From NCBI GenBank assembly GCA_945863035.1, contig CAMAZH010000033.1, positions 1 through 35,032 of the forward strand: 35,032 bases of DNA, read 5' to 3'. Below are positions 1-9,482 of this stretch, in pieces. The number at the start of each line of letters is the position of its first letter. The first letter of the stretch is position 1. Made by a program: the position numbers and the translations under genes. Below the pieces are notes generated by a model. The model was not told where the DNA came from, ran no database searches, and saw nothing but the letters and a program-made list of their open reading frames with translations. Source of the stretch: Chitinophaga pinensis (lineage in GTDB: Bacteria; Bacteroidota; Bacteroidia; Bacteroidales; GCA-2748055).

Positions 1-560
1 GTGTGAATGAGGAAATTCTGGATTATCTGGCAGAATTGAGCCGGAAAGTGTATGTGATTGTGGAATTTGGGATAGAATCCTGTTATGATAAAACCCTGCT
101 GCGGATTAACCGCGGACACGATTTTGCAAAGACGGTATGGGCTCTGGAAGAGTCGAAGAAAAGAAATATACGTACCGGAGGGCACATGATTATCGGTTTG
201 CCCGGAGAATCGCGGCAGGAAATATTGCAGCAAGCCGCTACGCTTTCCGCTCTTCCCCTGAACACTATAAAATTCCACCAGCTGCAGATCATTAAAGGTA
301 CAGCTATGGCAAAAGAATTTGAGTTAAGTCCCGGGAGCTTCGAATTGCCGGATATTGACCCGTACCTTCAATTGATGATGGAAATTGTGGAGCAACTCAA
401 TCCCACATTCGTTATTGAGAGAATAGCAGGGGAGGTGCCTCCGCGATACAGCGTGAATCCTTCCTGGTCGCTCCGCTACGACAGGGTTCTGAGCCGTTTC
501 GAAGAGCTTCTTGAAAAAAACGACACATGGCAGGGCAAACTTTATCATCCCACGAAATGA
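1..560 (+). CDS. YhcC-family radical SAM protein, C-terminal part (5' truncated)
   Basis: The gene runs in from beyond the window; only about 185 C-terminal residues are here. The piece carries the conserved second half of the radical SAM barrel: EFGIESCYDKTLLRINRGHD near its start, then GGHMIIGLPGE and the stretch around IKFHQLQIIKGT, which I recognise from the TIGR01212/YhcC family. The CxxxCxxC cluster motif of that family would lie upstream and cannot be checked. Family members are about 300 residues, so roughly the first 120 are missing. The exact reaction of YhcC proteins is not settled. The stop codon overlaps the ATG of the next gene as ATGA, which points to translational coupling. 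The GTG at position 3 is only an internal valine codon, not a start. Family call is firm; function is not. Confidence 0.85.
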   Translation, partial: VNEEILDYLAELSRKVYVIVEFGIESCYDKTLLRINRGHDFAKTVWALEESKKRNIRTGGHMIIGLPGESRQEILQQAATLSALPLNTIKFHQLQIIKGTAMAKEFELSPGSFELPDIDPYLQLMMEIVEQLNPTFVIERIAGEVPPRYSVNPSWSLRYDRVLSRFEELLEKNDTWQGKLYHPTK

Positions 561-3430
561 ACAATACAAAACCCTTTCTGAAAACTCTGGCTGAGGCGCT
601 GCTTAAGGATTATGGCGGCAACATGGCCGAAGTATGCATGGTGTTCCCCAACCGCCGGGCAGGACTTTTTTTCAAAAAATACCTTGCTGTCGCTGCCGGA
701 AAAACGATGTGGAGTCCACGGATCTTTACGATCAATGAATTCGTGCAGCAGCTTTCCGAGCTGCAGCCTGCCGATCCGGTAGATTTGGTTTTTGAAGTCT
801 ATGAGGCTTACCGCCATTCCGCCGAAATACCCGAGAGTCTCGACGAGTTCTGGCAATGGGGCGAAATGATGATCTCCGACTTCGACGATATCGACAAATA
901 CCTGGTGGATGCCTCTTCCATATACCAGAATATCCGCGATCTGAAGGAAATCGACAGCCACTTCGACCTCACGGAGGAGCAAAAGGAAACCATCAGGAAA
1001 TTCTGGGGCTTTTTTATGAGCAAGGAGCTTTCGGTACAAAAAGAATCTTTTCTGAAAATATGGAACATCCTGCACAAGGTGTACCTGCGCCTGAACAAGA
1101 ATTTAAAGGAAAAGGGTCTTGCCTATGAAGGGATGATTTACCGTGAAGTTGCCAATAATATTAAGTCCGGGATCTTTCCGGAAATCCCATGGGAAAAAAC
1201 AATTATTTGCGGATTTAACGCGCTCAATAAAGCCGAAAGGGAGCTGTTCCGCTACCTGAGAAACTCCGGGAAGGCCAGGTTTTTCTGGGATTACGACAGC
1301 TATTATGTGAACGATGGTGTGAGGGAAGCAGGTCGGTTTATGAGACTCAATCTGGAAGAGTTCCCGCCTGACCTCCCGCTCGAAAGTTTTGACAATATTC
1401 ATGACCGCGAAGTCAATATTTACGAACTCCCTTCTGATATTACCCAGGCCAAGTACCTGAACACCCTGTTACAGCAGGAGAACCGCAGCGATCTGGTAAA
1501 TTTCAACCATACCGCACTGATTCTCGGTAATGAGGACCTTCTGATTCCTGTTCTTACTTCGATGCCCGGGAATGTTGAGGATATCAACATCACCATGGGC
1601 TATCCCATGAGCAGCACTCCTGTGTTCAGTTTTGTGGATCAGCTGCTGCGGATGCAGAAAAACAGCTCCTCCCACCGGGGAAAGCGAAAGGATAAGTTTT
1701 ATTTCAGGGATGTGCTTTCCATTCTCAATCACCAGTACCTTAAGCTAGCCTATGAAGAGAAAGTACTGGAGCTGATTGGCGAAATCCACGCCAGAAACTA
1801 TATGTACCTCGACATTTCTTTTTTCAAGGGGAGTGAGATCCTTACCCGGATTTTCAGGAAAGTTGAGGGAACCGGGGCTTTGATCGACTATATACGGGCT
1901 GTTCTGCTGGAAATCGCCGGGATGATTGGGCGCGAGGGACAGGACCTTCACAATAAGCTTGAAAAGGAGTATATCTTTCACCTGCTAACCCGACTGAATA
2001 AGCTGAAGGGGATTTTTGAGGAAAATGAGCAGTTGGTAAGCATCGACACGTTTTCGCGTGTGTTCAGAAAAATCCTGAGAAACCTGAGGATCCCGTTCGA
2101 GGGTGAGCCCTTGGCCGGACTTCAGATAATGGGTATATTGGAATCAAGACTGCTCGATTTCACCAATCTGGTATTCCTTTCGATGAACGATGGCATCATG
2201 CCCCGTTCGCAGCAGACGTTCAGCTACATCCCGCATAACCTCCGCTATGCCTATGGTATGCCTACGCGTGAGGACCAGGATGCTATTTATGCCTATTATT
2301 TCTACCGACTTATGCAGCGGTCGACGAAAGTGTCGCTTTTATTCAACAGCAAATCAGATGGACTAAACTCAGGTGAGAAAAGCAGGTATATCTATCAGAT
2401 TCTTTACGACCCGCGTTTTGTGACGCAGTTCAGGAGCATCGGATTCAACATCAGCGGACGGGATGCCCTGCCCATCAGCATTAAGAAAACACCGGCGATT
2501 TACAAAATACTGGAGAAATATTCCGGTGAAACAACAAAATACCTCTCACCCTCCGCACTGAATTCATATATAAACTGCCGGCTGCAATTCTATTTCAACC
2601 ATGTGGCCGGTCTCCGCGAGCTGGATACGGTAAGCGAGGATATCGAGGCCGACACGTTTGGAAACCTTCTCCATGAAGCGATGTATGCCAATTACAAGGG
2701 CTTTGAAGGAGGATGGGTAAAGCCAGACGATTTTGAAAAATTGCTCGATCCTGGCCATATCAGCGAAACCCTCGACAATGCATTCCGAAAAGAATACTAC
2801 AAAACCAAGGATGCTGAAATGGATGTTACTCCCGAGGGAAGGAACATCATAGTGTATGAGGTGCTCAAGCGATATCTGACCCGCATCCTTCAGATCGACA
2901 GGGATTATGCTCCCTTTGAAATCGTGAGCCTGGAAAAAGAGTACGTTTTTTCGGTTGTTACCGGGGGAGGCAACTCCCGCTTTGAAATACGAATGGGAGG
3001 GAAAATTGACAGGGTAGACAGGAAAAACGGGGTGGTTCGGATTATCGATTATAAAACCGGACAGGCCGAACCGAAATTCAAGAGCATAGATGCACTTTTT
3101 GACCGTGATTTGGAAAAACGGAACAAGCCTGCCTTGCAAACCCTTTTGTATAGCTGGTTGTACAGCAAGCAAAACAAAGAGTCGTTTATAAGTCCGGGAT
3201 TGTATATTACCCGGCAATTGTTCCAGCAAGATTTCTCTCCGATGGTGAACATGGACAAGAACCCTTTTAATATTATGGAGAATTCCGGCCCTTTTGAGGA
3301 GAGCCTTCAAAAGATACTCTCCGAGCTCATGGATGAGAACATTCCCTTTGACCAGACCGAAAAAGTAAAAAACTGCAATTTTTGTCCTTATGCCGATATA
3401 TGTCACCGAAAAATTGACAAGCGAAACTAA
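557..3430 (+). CDS. AddB-like PD-(D/E)XK nuclease with Fe-S cluster cysteines
   Basis: A 957-residue protein resembling the AddB-type subunit of helicase-nucleases that process double-strand breaks for recombination. Near the N-terminus it has VFPNRRAGLFFKKYL, the region where AddB proteins carry a helicase-like fold; no Walker A GKT is visible, so ATPase activity is unlikely. The C-terminal quarter has the nuclease signatures EADTFGNLLHEAMY, GGKIDRVDRKNG and IIDYKTGQ (Asp and Lys of PD-(D/E)XK). Cys674, Cys940, Cys943 and Cys949 form the split C-Xn-C-X2-C-X5-C arrangement that holds a 4Fe-4S cluster in AddB. I chose the ATG at 557 because it overlaps the upstream stop as ATGA; a longer start at 527 would overlap by 34 bases. 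No UvrD/AddA-type partner lies downstream; it could be upstream of the window or elsewhere. Confidence 0.85.
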   Translation: MNNTKPFLKTLAEALLKDYGGNMAEVCMVFPNRRAGLFFKKYLAVAAGKTMWSPRIFTINEFVQQLSELQPADPVDLVFEVYEAYRHSAEIPESLDEFWQWGEMMISDFDDIDKYLVDASSIYQNIRDLKEIDSHFDLTEEQKETIRKFWGFFMSKELSVQKESFLKIWNILHKVYLRLNKNLKEKGLAYEGMIYREVANNIKSGIFPEIPWEKTIICGFNALNKAERELFRYLRNSGKARFFWDYDSYYVNDGVREAGRFMRLNLEEFPPDLPLESFDNIHDREVNIYELPSDITQAKYLNTLLQQENRSDLVNFNHTALILGNEDLLIPVLTSMPGNVEDINITMGYPMSSTPVFSFVDQLLRMQKNSSSHRGKRKDKFYFRDVLSILNHQYLKLAYEEKVLELIGEIHARNYMYLDISFFKGSEILTRIFRKVEGTGALIDYIRAVLLEIAGMIGREGQDLHNKLEKEYIFHLLTRLNKLKGIFEENEQLVSIDTFSRVFRKILRNLRIPFEGEPLAGLQIMGILESRLLDFTNLVFLSMNDGIMPRSQQTFSYIPHNLRYAYGMPTREDQDAIYAYYFYRLMQRSTKVSLLFNSKSDGLNSGEKSRYIYQILYDPRFVTQFRSIGFNISGRDALPISIKKTPAIYKILEKYSGETTKYLSPSALNSYINCRLQFYFNHVAGLRELDTVSEDIEADTFGNLLHEAMYANYKGFEGGWVKPDDFEKLLDPGHISETLDNAFRKEYYKTKDAEMDVTPEGRNIIVYEVLKRYLTRILQIDRDYAPFEIVSLEKEYVFSVVTGGGNSRFEIRMGGKIDRVDRKNGVVRIIDYKTGQAEPKFKSIDALFDRDLEKRNKPALQTLLYSWLYSKQNKESFISPGLYITRQLFQQDFSPMVNMDKNPFNIMENSGPFEESLQKILSELMDENIPFDQTEKVKNCNFCPYADICHRKIDKRN

Positions 3431-3549
3431 AACCCTTTGGGAATCAACGTTTTTATGTAAGGATATACAGATTTCTTTTCATTTTGAGAGATTTTCAATT
3501 TTTTTGTTTAACATTGCCTTTCGAGTAATCAATGCGTAAACAACTCAAT

Positions 3550-3571
3550 AATAAAAGATTAATCTTTTATT
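3550..3571. promoter_or_regulatory. perfect 22 bp palindrome upstream of the hybrid kinase
   Basis: The half-site AATAAAAGATT is followed immediately by its exact reverse complement, with no loop, 46 bases before the kinase ATG at 3617. A gapless palindrome of this length looks more like a dimeric protein operator than an RNA hairpin, although it could also be a weak AT-rich terminator for the nuclease gene that ends at 3430. The rest of the 186-base gap is AT-rich, and I see no convincing -33/-7 pair there. Confidence 0.45.
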
Positions 3572-3616
3572 TAACGTGAAAAACCTTTTTGTTCAATTCG
3601 GGCCTAAAACAATACA

Positions 3617-6600
3617 ATGAAAAATACTAAACCGACCTACGAGGAGTTGGAAGCTGAACTCACTGTATTAAAAAAGGAAATCGAATCTTTTAGATTGTCG
3701 GGAGACATCGAAAAACTTAAGGAAGATCTTGCTGTGAGTGAGGAAAGATGCCGATTCTTGATTGAAAGCATTCAGGATGTCAGCTATACTCTTTCCCCCG
3801 AGGGAATATTAACCTTTGTTTCCGAAGCCTGGCCTTTGCTTCTCGGACACCCGGTCTCGGAGATTCATGGCCGTTCCTTTGTCCCGTTAATTCATACTGA
3901 AGATCTTCCAAAGTGTTTGGAGGTAGTGAAGGCATGCAAAGAAACAGGCCAAAGGCAAACAGGTTTGGAGTACAGGATCAGGCATGTTGACGGAACCTGG
4001 AAATGGCATCTGTCAAACCTGAACCCGGTAAAGGACGAGTCGGGGAAGGTAATCAGCATCAACGGTGCGGTCAGGGATATTAGCGACCGCAAGCGGGTTG
4101 AAGAAGAGTTGCAGGAAAAAACGCTTGAGCTTGACCGATATTTCACATCTGCTCTTGATCTTTTGTGTATTGCCGATAAGCAGGGAAATTTCATACGTGT
4201 AAACAAGGAATGGGAGACAGCCCTCGGATATTCGGTCAGTGAGTTGGAGAAGAGGTCTTTTCTTGAGTTTGTTCATCCCGACGACATGCAGGCTACTTTG
4301 GATGCAATGGCAAGGCTTGAAAAGAATGAGGAAGTATTGAATTTCACCAACCGCTATCGTTGCCGCGATGGAAGCTATCGATATATTGAATGGCGCTCGC
4401 GTACGGTAGGCAATGTGATTTACGCGGTAGCCAGGGATTTGACCCGCAGGATGAAAGCTGAAGAATTTGTTCGCATTAGCGAGGCCAGGTTGCGACGCGC
4501 AGAACTTGAGTCGAATTCCGGCAATTGGGAATTGCACCTCGATTCACGCAAATTTTCCGGATCGGATGGGGCAAAAAAACTGTATGGTCTTAATCAGGAT
4601 GATTTTGGGTATGATGTCTTGAGGGAAATTCCGTTACCCGAATTTCGGCCATTGCTCGACGCTGCGCTTGAGAACCTAATAAAGTATGGAGAACCCTACA
4701 AACTTGATTTTAAAATCAGGAAGCATGATACGGGTGAAATAAGGGACGTTCATTCATCTGCAATATACGATAAAGAAAAGCGTATCTTGTTTGGTGTCAT
4801 TCAGGATATCACCGAGAGCAAGCGGGTTCAGAATGCGGTTAAGGAAAGTGAGGGGAAATTAAGGACTATTATTGAAACCTTGCCCGATGGGATTTCTATC
4901 ACCTCTCTGGAGGGAACGGTCCAATATGTTTCCGGGCAGGTACTGAGGATGTGGGGTTACGATTCGGCCGAAGAGATTATTGGAAGGAATTTGCTCGAGT
5001 TTGCCCATCCCCAGCACCGGGATAAGGCCCAGTATTTTATACAGGAAATGCTGAACGGGAATTATACCGGAACGGCAGAATACCAGCTGGTACGCAAAGA
5101 CGGCAGTAACTTTTATGGGGAGGCAAACGCCAATATCCTGCGAAACCCCGACAACGATCCCATCGGTATTGTTTTCATAATCAGGGATATTACCGAAAGA
5201 AAGATAATTGAGCAGGCGCTTCATGAGAGCGAAAAGACCCAACGAAACCTGCTGGTTAACCTTCATGCCGGTGTTGTGGTTCATGCTGCCGACACGAAAA
5301 TAATTTTCGCAAATGATCAGGCATCCAGGGTATTGGGTTTGTCGATTGACCAATTGACAGGTAAAACAGCCACCGATCCAAACTGGCACTTTACCCATGA
5401 AGATCAGACTCCGCTCAATACCTGGGAATATCCCATTGCCCGGGTTCTTGAAACACGATTACCTATTCAGGATTTGGTGCATGGCATTTTTCGCCCGGCT
5501 AAACAAGATGTTGTATGGGTATTGATAAATGCCTTTCCTGAGTTTTTGCCCGATGGGACCCTGCACCAGGTTGTCGTTACATTTATTGATATTACCGACC
5601 GCAAAAACACAGAAGCCTTCCTCCGTGAAAGCGAGGTTCGTTTTGACCTGGCTCTTTCAGGAACCGGCGCGGGTCTCTGGGATTGGGATATGGTAAACAA
5701 TACTGTTTTTTACTCGCCCCTATGGAAATCCATGCTCGGCTATCAGGATCATGAAGTCGAAAATTCATTCTCTGGCTGGCAAAAACTCTGGCACCCCGAC
5801 GATGCTGCGCAAATCCAAGACGCTGTTAATGATCACATGAATGGCAAAACCTCCAAGTTCGAAGTGAAACATCGCTTGCGAAATAAAACGGGAGAGTGGC
5901 GCTGGATTATGACCCGCGGAGATCTTATTAAAGATTCCGAAGGCAAACCTTTAAGGTGGGTAGGTACCAATATCGATCTTACCCATAATTTAAGAGTGGA
6001 GGAAGAATTAAGGAAGTCTGAACAAAAATATCGTCTGCTTTTTGAAAACCTGACTGCCGGATTTGCTTTGCACGAGATGATATACGACGAGAACGGAAAG
6101 CCTGTTGACTACAGGTATATCGAGGTTAACCCGGCTTTTGAGAAGTTGACCGGAGCAAAGGCAGCGGATTTGATTGGTCATACAGTAAAAGAAGTAATGC
6201 CTGATACCGAGGCTCATTGGATAGAAACCTTTGGGAAAGTAGCCCAAACAGGACAGCCGGTCTCGTATCAAAACTATGCCCAGGAAATTGGGAAGTATTT
6301 CGACACCTGGGCATTTTCCCCGGCAAAAGACCGGTTTGCCGTAGTCTTTAGCGATATTACAGAGAGGATGCGGCATGAGAGTGAAATCGCTTCCTTCAAC
6401 GAGGAGCTCGCTGCAACCAACGAGGAGCTTACCACCACCACAGATGCGCTCCGCGAAAACAACCTCTCTCTTGAACTGGCAAAAGAGCGGGCTGAAGAGA
6501 GCGACCGCCTAAAATCGGCTTTCCTTGCAAACATGAGTCATGAAATTCGTACACCCATGAATGGAATACTCGGTTTTGCCGACCTTCTGAAAGAGGCAAA

Positions 6601-7612
6601 ACTAACGGGCGAGGAAAAGCAAAAATACATCAGCATAATTGAGAAAAGTGGGAACCGAATGTTGAACATTATTAACGACCTCATCGATATTTCAAAGGTG
6701 GAATCGGGCCAGATGGAGGTTTCGTTTTCACGAACAAACATAAATGAGCAGCTCGACTTCCTCTACAATTTCTTTCAGTCCGAAGCCAAGCACAAGGGCC
6801 TCCAATTATCGTTCTATTGCCCACTTCCGGCTAGCCAAATGCTAATAAAAACAGATAAGGAAAAAGTTTATGCCATTCTTACTAACCTTATTAAAAATGC
6901 TATCAAGTTCACAAAGAAAGGTAGTATAGAGTTTGGCTATCAATTAATTGGGGATAGGCTTGAGTTTTACGTTAAAGATACCGGCATCGGAATCCACCCC
7001 GATAAGCAAAAATCTGTTTTTGATCGGTTTGCCCAAGCCGATTCAAGTATATCAAGCGGCTATGAGGGGGCCGGACTAGGCCTGTCTATTGCAAAGGCTT
7101 ATGTTGAGATGTTGGGAGGCGAAATTTGGATGGAATCAAAGCCTGGAGAAGGTTCCTTATTCTTTTTCACACTTCCCTATAATCCCAAGTTTCTTATAGA
7201 ACCGGCTGCAATCCAACCGCTTAAGACGGAAATTAAAGAGGAGATAGCTAACCTGTCTATTGTAATTGCCGAAGACGATGAGGAATCATTGATGTTTCTT
7301 ACCATCCTTCTGGAAAATCTGTGTTATAAAATAATACCGGCAAAGAATGGAAAGGAGGCGGTTGATTTATGCCTGCAAAATGAAAATGTAAGCCTTGTTC
7401 TGATGGACATCAAAATGCCGGTAATGGACGGCCACACAGCAGCAAAGATGATTAAGGAATTTCGTCCCGACTTGCCAATCATTGCGCAATCGGCATATGC
7501 CCTTCAATCCGAGAGAGATTTGTATAATCTGACCTTTGACGACTATATTACAAAGCCCGTAAAATCTTCCGAGTTGCTGGAGAAGATTGCCATGTGCACC
7601 AATGGGAAATAG
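3617..7612 (+). CDS. hybrid sensor histidine kinase with seven PAS domains and a receiver
   Basis: A 1331-residue hybrid kinase with no evident membrane segment, so probably cytoplasmic. A short N-terminal coiled coil (about 1-45) leads into seven PAS/PAC modules at roughly 45-160, 167-282, 283-402, 405-533, 534-662, 665-797 and 798-917; most end in the typical DITERK or DISDRK linker. A coiled signalling helix (918-960) joins them to the HisKA domain, with phosphoacceptor His975 in MSHEIRTPMNG. The HATPase follows (N-box LTNLIKNAIKFT, then DTGIGI and GAGLGLSI). The C-terminal receiver has the acidic EDDEE pocket, Asp1264 in LMDIKMPVMDG, and KPV. Phosphate would pass from His975 to Asp1264; an output protein is not encoded next to it. 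Ligands cannot be read from the sequence. It stands alone, with a palindrome upstream that may regulate it. Confidence 0.92.
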   Translation: MKNTKPTYEELEAELTVLKKEIESFRLSGDIEKLKEDLAVSEERCRFLIESIQDVSYTLSPEGILTFVSEAWPLLLGHPVSEIHGRSFVPLIHTEDLPKCLEVVKACKETGQRQTGLEYRIRHVDGTWKWHLSNLNPVKDESGKVISINGAVRDISDRKRVEEELQEKTLELDRYFTSALDLLCIADKQGNFIRVNKEWETALGYSVSELEKRSFLEFVHPDDMQATLDAMARLEKNEEVLNFTNRYRCRDGSYRYIEWRSRTVGNVIYAVARDLTRRMKAEEFVRISEARLRRAELESNSGNWELHLDSRKFSGSDGAKKLYGLNQDDFGYDVLREIPLPEFRPLLDAALENLIKYGEPYKLDFKIRKHDTGEIRDVHSSAIYDKEKRILFGVIQDITESKRVQNAVKESEGKLRTIIETLPDGISITSLEGTVQYVSGQVLRMWGYDSAEEIIGRNLLEFAHPQHRDKAQYFIQEMLNGNYTGTAEYQLVRKDGSNFYGEANANILRNPDNDPIGIVFIIRDITERKIIEQALHESEKTQRNLLVNLHAGVVVHAADTKIIFANDQASRVLGLSIDQLTGKTATDPNWHFTHEDQTPLNTWEYPIARVLETRLPIQDLVHGIFRPAKQDVVWVLINAFPEFLPDGTLHQVVVTFIDITDRKNTEAFLRESEVRFDLALSGTGAGLWDWDMVNNTVFYSPLWKSMLGYQDHEVENSFSGWQKLWHPDDAAQIQDAVNDHMNGKTSKFEVKHRLRNKTGEWRWIMTRGDLIKDSEGKPLRWVGTNIDLTHNLRVEEELRKSEQKYRLLFENLTAGFALHEMIYDENGKPVDYRYIEVNPAFEKLTGAKAADLIGHTVKEVMPDTEAHWIETFGKVAQTGQPVSYQNYAQEIGKYFDTWAFSPAKDRFAVVFSDITERMRHESEIASFNEELAATNEELTTTTDALRENNLSLELAKERAEESDRLKSAFLANMSHEIRTPMNGILGFADLLKEAKLTGEEKQKYISIIEKSGNRMLNIINDLIDISKVESGQMEVSFSRTNINEQLDFLYNFFQSEAKHKGLQLSFYCPLPASQMLIKTDKEKVYAILTNLIKNAIKFTKKGSIEFGYQLIGDRLEFYVKDTGIGIHPDKQKSVFDRFAQADSSISSGYEGAGLGLSIAKAYVEMLGGEIWMESKPGEGSLFFFTLPYNPKFLIEPAAIQPLKTEIKEEIANLSIVIAEDDEESLMFLTILLENLCYKIIPAKNGKEAVDLCLQNENVSLVLMDIKMPVMDGHTAAKMIKEFRPDLPIIAQSAYALQSERDLYNLTFDDYITKPVKSSELLEKIAMCTNGK

Positions 7613-7700
7613 CGTAAATGAAGTTGTCCTTACCGGTTATTCGATTTTGACAGGGGGGGCAAATATCCCCACCGAACCTTTTCCATGTCGTGCAAATTAA

Positions 7701-7708
7701 TAAATTTG
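7701..7708 (+). promoter_or_regulatory. candidate -7 box TAAATTTG for the channel gene
   Basis: TAAATTTG matches the Bacteroidota -7 consensus TAnnTTTG exactly and lies 21 bases before the ATG at 7730. The -33 region (around 7678-7682, TTTTC) is a weak match. The implied leader is only about 15 bases. Confidence 0.4.
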
Positions 7709-7729
7709 TATTGCATTTATACGTAAGAC

Positions 7730-9478
7730 ATGTTTTCAGACCATAGCACACACAGGGTAGAAATTAAAAATCTGAAGTTTGTCACGGATGAGGGTATAAG
7801 GTTTCCCAAAACAGCCATACTTACTATCGTTGTGCCCGGACATTCCAATCCGGTGGTTGAACTTCTCGGACATATTGACTTTGACGAAGTAAGCAGGCAT
7901 ATCGATGAGGGACTCCCCATTAACCTGAACCATTGTTACATAAACAAGTTCTCGCTGAGTGATTATCGTAAAACGCGAAAACTCGACCCCAAACAGCCCG
8001 TTCCCATTCATGGGTTCACAGCGAAAAATGCCTTCTTCGATTCCGTCGCCCCCCTTGACTTTACTTATGCTGCTTTTGATGGCAAGGATTTTAGCCTTGA
8101 GCATTCATGGGTTTTTAAAGGGAGAATGAATTTCAACTATTCCTCCTTTTCGAAAACTAAAATTGATCTGAGCAACGTCCATTTTAAAGACGGGAATTTT
8201 GATTTTGCGAATGTGAAAGTCGATGAATCGGATATTAGTTTTAAGAATACAATATTTGGAACCGGTAAAAAAGACTTTCAATACACCGATTTCGGAACCG
8301 GTAAAAAAATCTTCACCAATCTGGAGTTTAACAATGGGGACGTTTCGTTTGTGAATACTGTTTTCAACGATGGGGATGTTTCTTTCAAAGTTGCCCGATG
8401 GGGAGCAGGGAAGGTCGATTTTCACTTTGCGAAGTTCGGAACGGGCGACAAAACATTCGAACAAGCTGAATTCGGAAATGGAGCCATCAATTTTCGCACT
8501 GTGGAGTTTGGAAGGGGAAAGGCAAACTTTAACCGCTCGGTATTCGGAAACGGGGACGTTTCATTCGAGGGCTCAGAGCTTCTCGAAGGAAAACTCAGCT
8601 TTAAGAAAACTGTTTTTGGCAAGGGAGCCTTTTCCTTCGAACAGGCAGAATTTCGAAACGCTGACGTTACATTCGAGCGAAGCGATTTCAGCTCCGGAAC
8701 CTTAAGCTTCTACAATTCCAAGTTCAAAACCCTTTCGCTGAATTCCTGTCACCTGGATCATTACACCGATATACGCCTGTCTTTTTGTAAATATATTGAT
8801 TTGTCCAATACCATCGTCAGGGATATCATTGACCTGAAGCCTTATGAATTTGTTGAGGAGATTGAGACGATCAATTTCGCGGGGATGAGGCTCATCGGCA
8901 GGATTTATATCGATTGGGAACAGAATAAGGTTATGCGGTTAATTGAAAGCCAGGCTGATGTGAATCACAGACTGAGATCGGAACAGTACAGAACGCTTAA
9001 GGAGAATTTCAGGGTTACAGGACAGTATACCGATGAAGATCTGGCATACGTTGAGTTTAAAAGACATGAAGCCAAAGCCGATCTCAAAGATTCTATTGCT
9101 GCGCGGCCAGTCAGCGCATTGTGGATGTATCCATTTTACGGCTTCAAACTGCTTATTTTCGATAAGGCCGGACTGTATGCCACGAATCCATTAAGGGTAA
9201 TGCTTGCAATGCTTGTCGCCTACGTGTTTTTTAGTATTACTTATGTTTTTGCCGAATTGTTTACAACCGCATCGATTCTTGAAACCGTAGTGCATAACGA
9301 AACAGCCACATTGGTTGGTAAAGCCTTCTATTTTAGCTTTGTTACCTATCTGACTATAGGTTACGGCGACTTTGTTCCAATGGGCTTCACCCGAATGCTC
9401 GCAGGCTTGGAAGCGTTTACGGGTTTGTTTTTAATGTCGTATTTTACAGTTGCTTTTGTGAGGAAAATTCTCAGGTGA
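7730..9478 (+). CDS. two-TM potassium channel with N-terminal 12-residue repeat domain
   Basis: A 582-residue protein. The last 100 residues form an ion-channel pore of the Ion_trans_2 type: a first membrane helix (VMLAMLVAYVFFSITYVF), a pore helix leading to the potassium selectivity filter TIGYGDFVP, and a second helix (LEAFTGLFLMSYFTVAFV). The N-terminal 330 residues are soluble and dominated by about 18 repeats of 12 residues, consensus F-G-x-G-x-x-x-F-x-x-x-x (listed separately); single F-xx-A-x-F pieces recall pentapeptide-repeat proteins, but the period here is 12, not 5. Residues 332-460 link the two parts and contain a charged helical stretch. The repeats probably form a beta-solenoid that could act as a sensor or tether; that is inference. 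The gene ends four bases from the stop of trmD on the opposite strand. Confidence 0.85.
   Translation: MFSDHSTHRVEIKNLKFVTDEGIRFPKTAILTIVVPGHSNPVVELLGHIDFDEVSRHIDEGLPINLNHCYINKFSLSDYRKTRKLDPKQPVPIHGFTAKNAFFDSVAPLDFTYAAFDGKDFSLEHSWVFKGRMNFNYSSFSKTKIDLSNVHFKDGNFDFANVKVDESDISFKNTIFGTGKKDFQYTDFGTGKKIFTNLEFNNGDVSFVNTVFNDGDVSFKVARWGAGKVDFHFAKFGTGDKTFEQAEFGNGAINFRTVEFGRGKANFNRSVFGNGDVSFEGSELLEGKLSFKKTVFGKGAFSFEQAEFRNADVTFERSDFSSGTLSFYNSKFKTLSLNSCHLDHYTDIRLSFCKYIDLSNTIVRDIIDLKPYEFVEEIETINFAGMRLIGRIYIDWEQNKVMRLIESQADVNHRLRSEQYRTLKENFRVTGQYTDEDLAYVEFKRHEAKADLKDSIAARPVSALWMYPFYGFKLLIFDKAGLYATNPLRVMLAMLVAYVFFSITYVFAELFTTASILETVVHNETATLVGKAFYFSFVTYLTIGYGDFVPMGFTRMLAGLEAFTGLFLMSYFTVAFVRKILR
8075..8722 (+). 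repeat. about 18 tandem 36 bp (12-residue) coding repeats in the channel gene
   Basis: Residues 116-331 divide into consecutive 12-residue units, for example FGTGKKDFQYTD (176-187), FGTGDKTFEQAE (236-247), FGNGAINFRTVE (248-259) and FGNGDVSFEGSE (272-283). Phe at positions 1 and 8 and Gly at 2 and 4 are best kept; the flanking units are looser. No units are lost or frameshifted. The DNA of the units has diverged at many codons, so the array is old rather than freshly expanded. Confidence 0.8.
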
Positions 9479-9482
9479 GTTG

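Noticed and set aside
2564..3406. 280-codon minus-strand frame opposite the nuclease gene
   Set aside because: It is a shadow of the PD-(D/E)XK region, where the plus-strand motifs are clear.
7650..7672. Terminator after the hybrid kinase (GGGG...CCCC)
   Set aside because: The stem is four bases and no T run follows on either strand.
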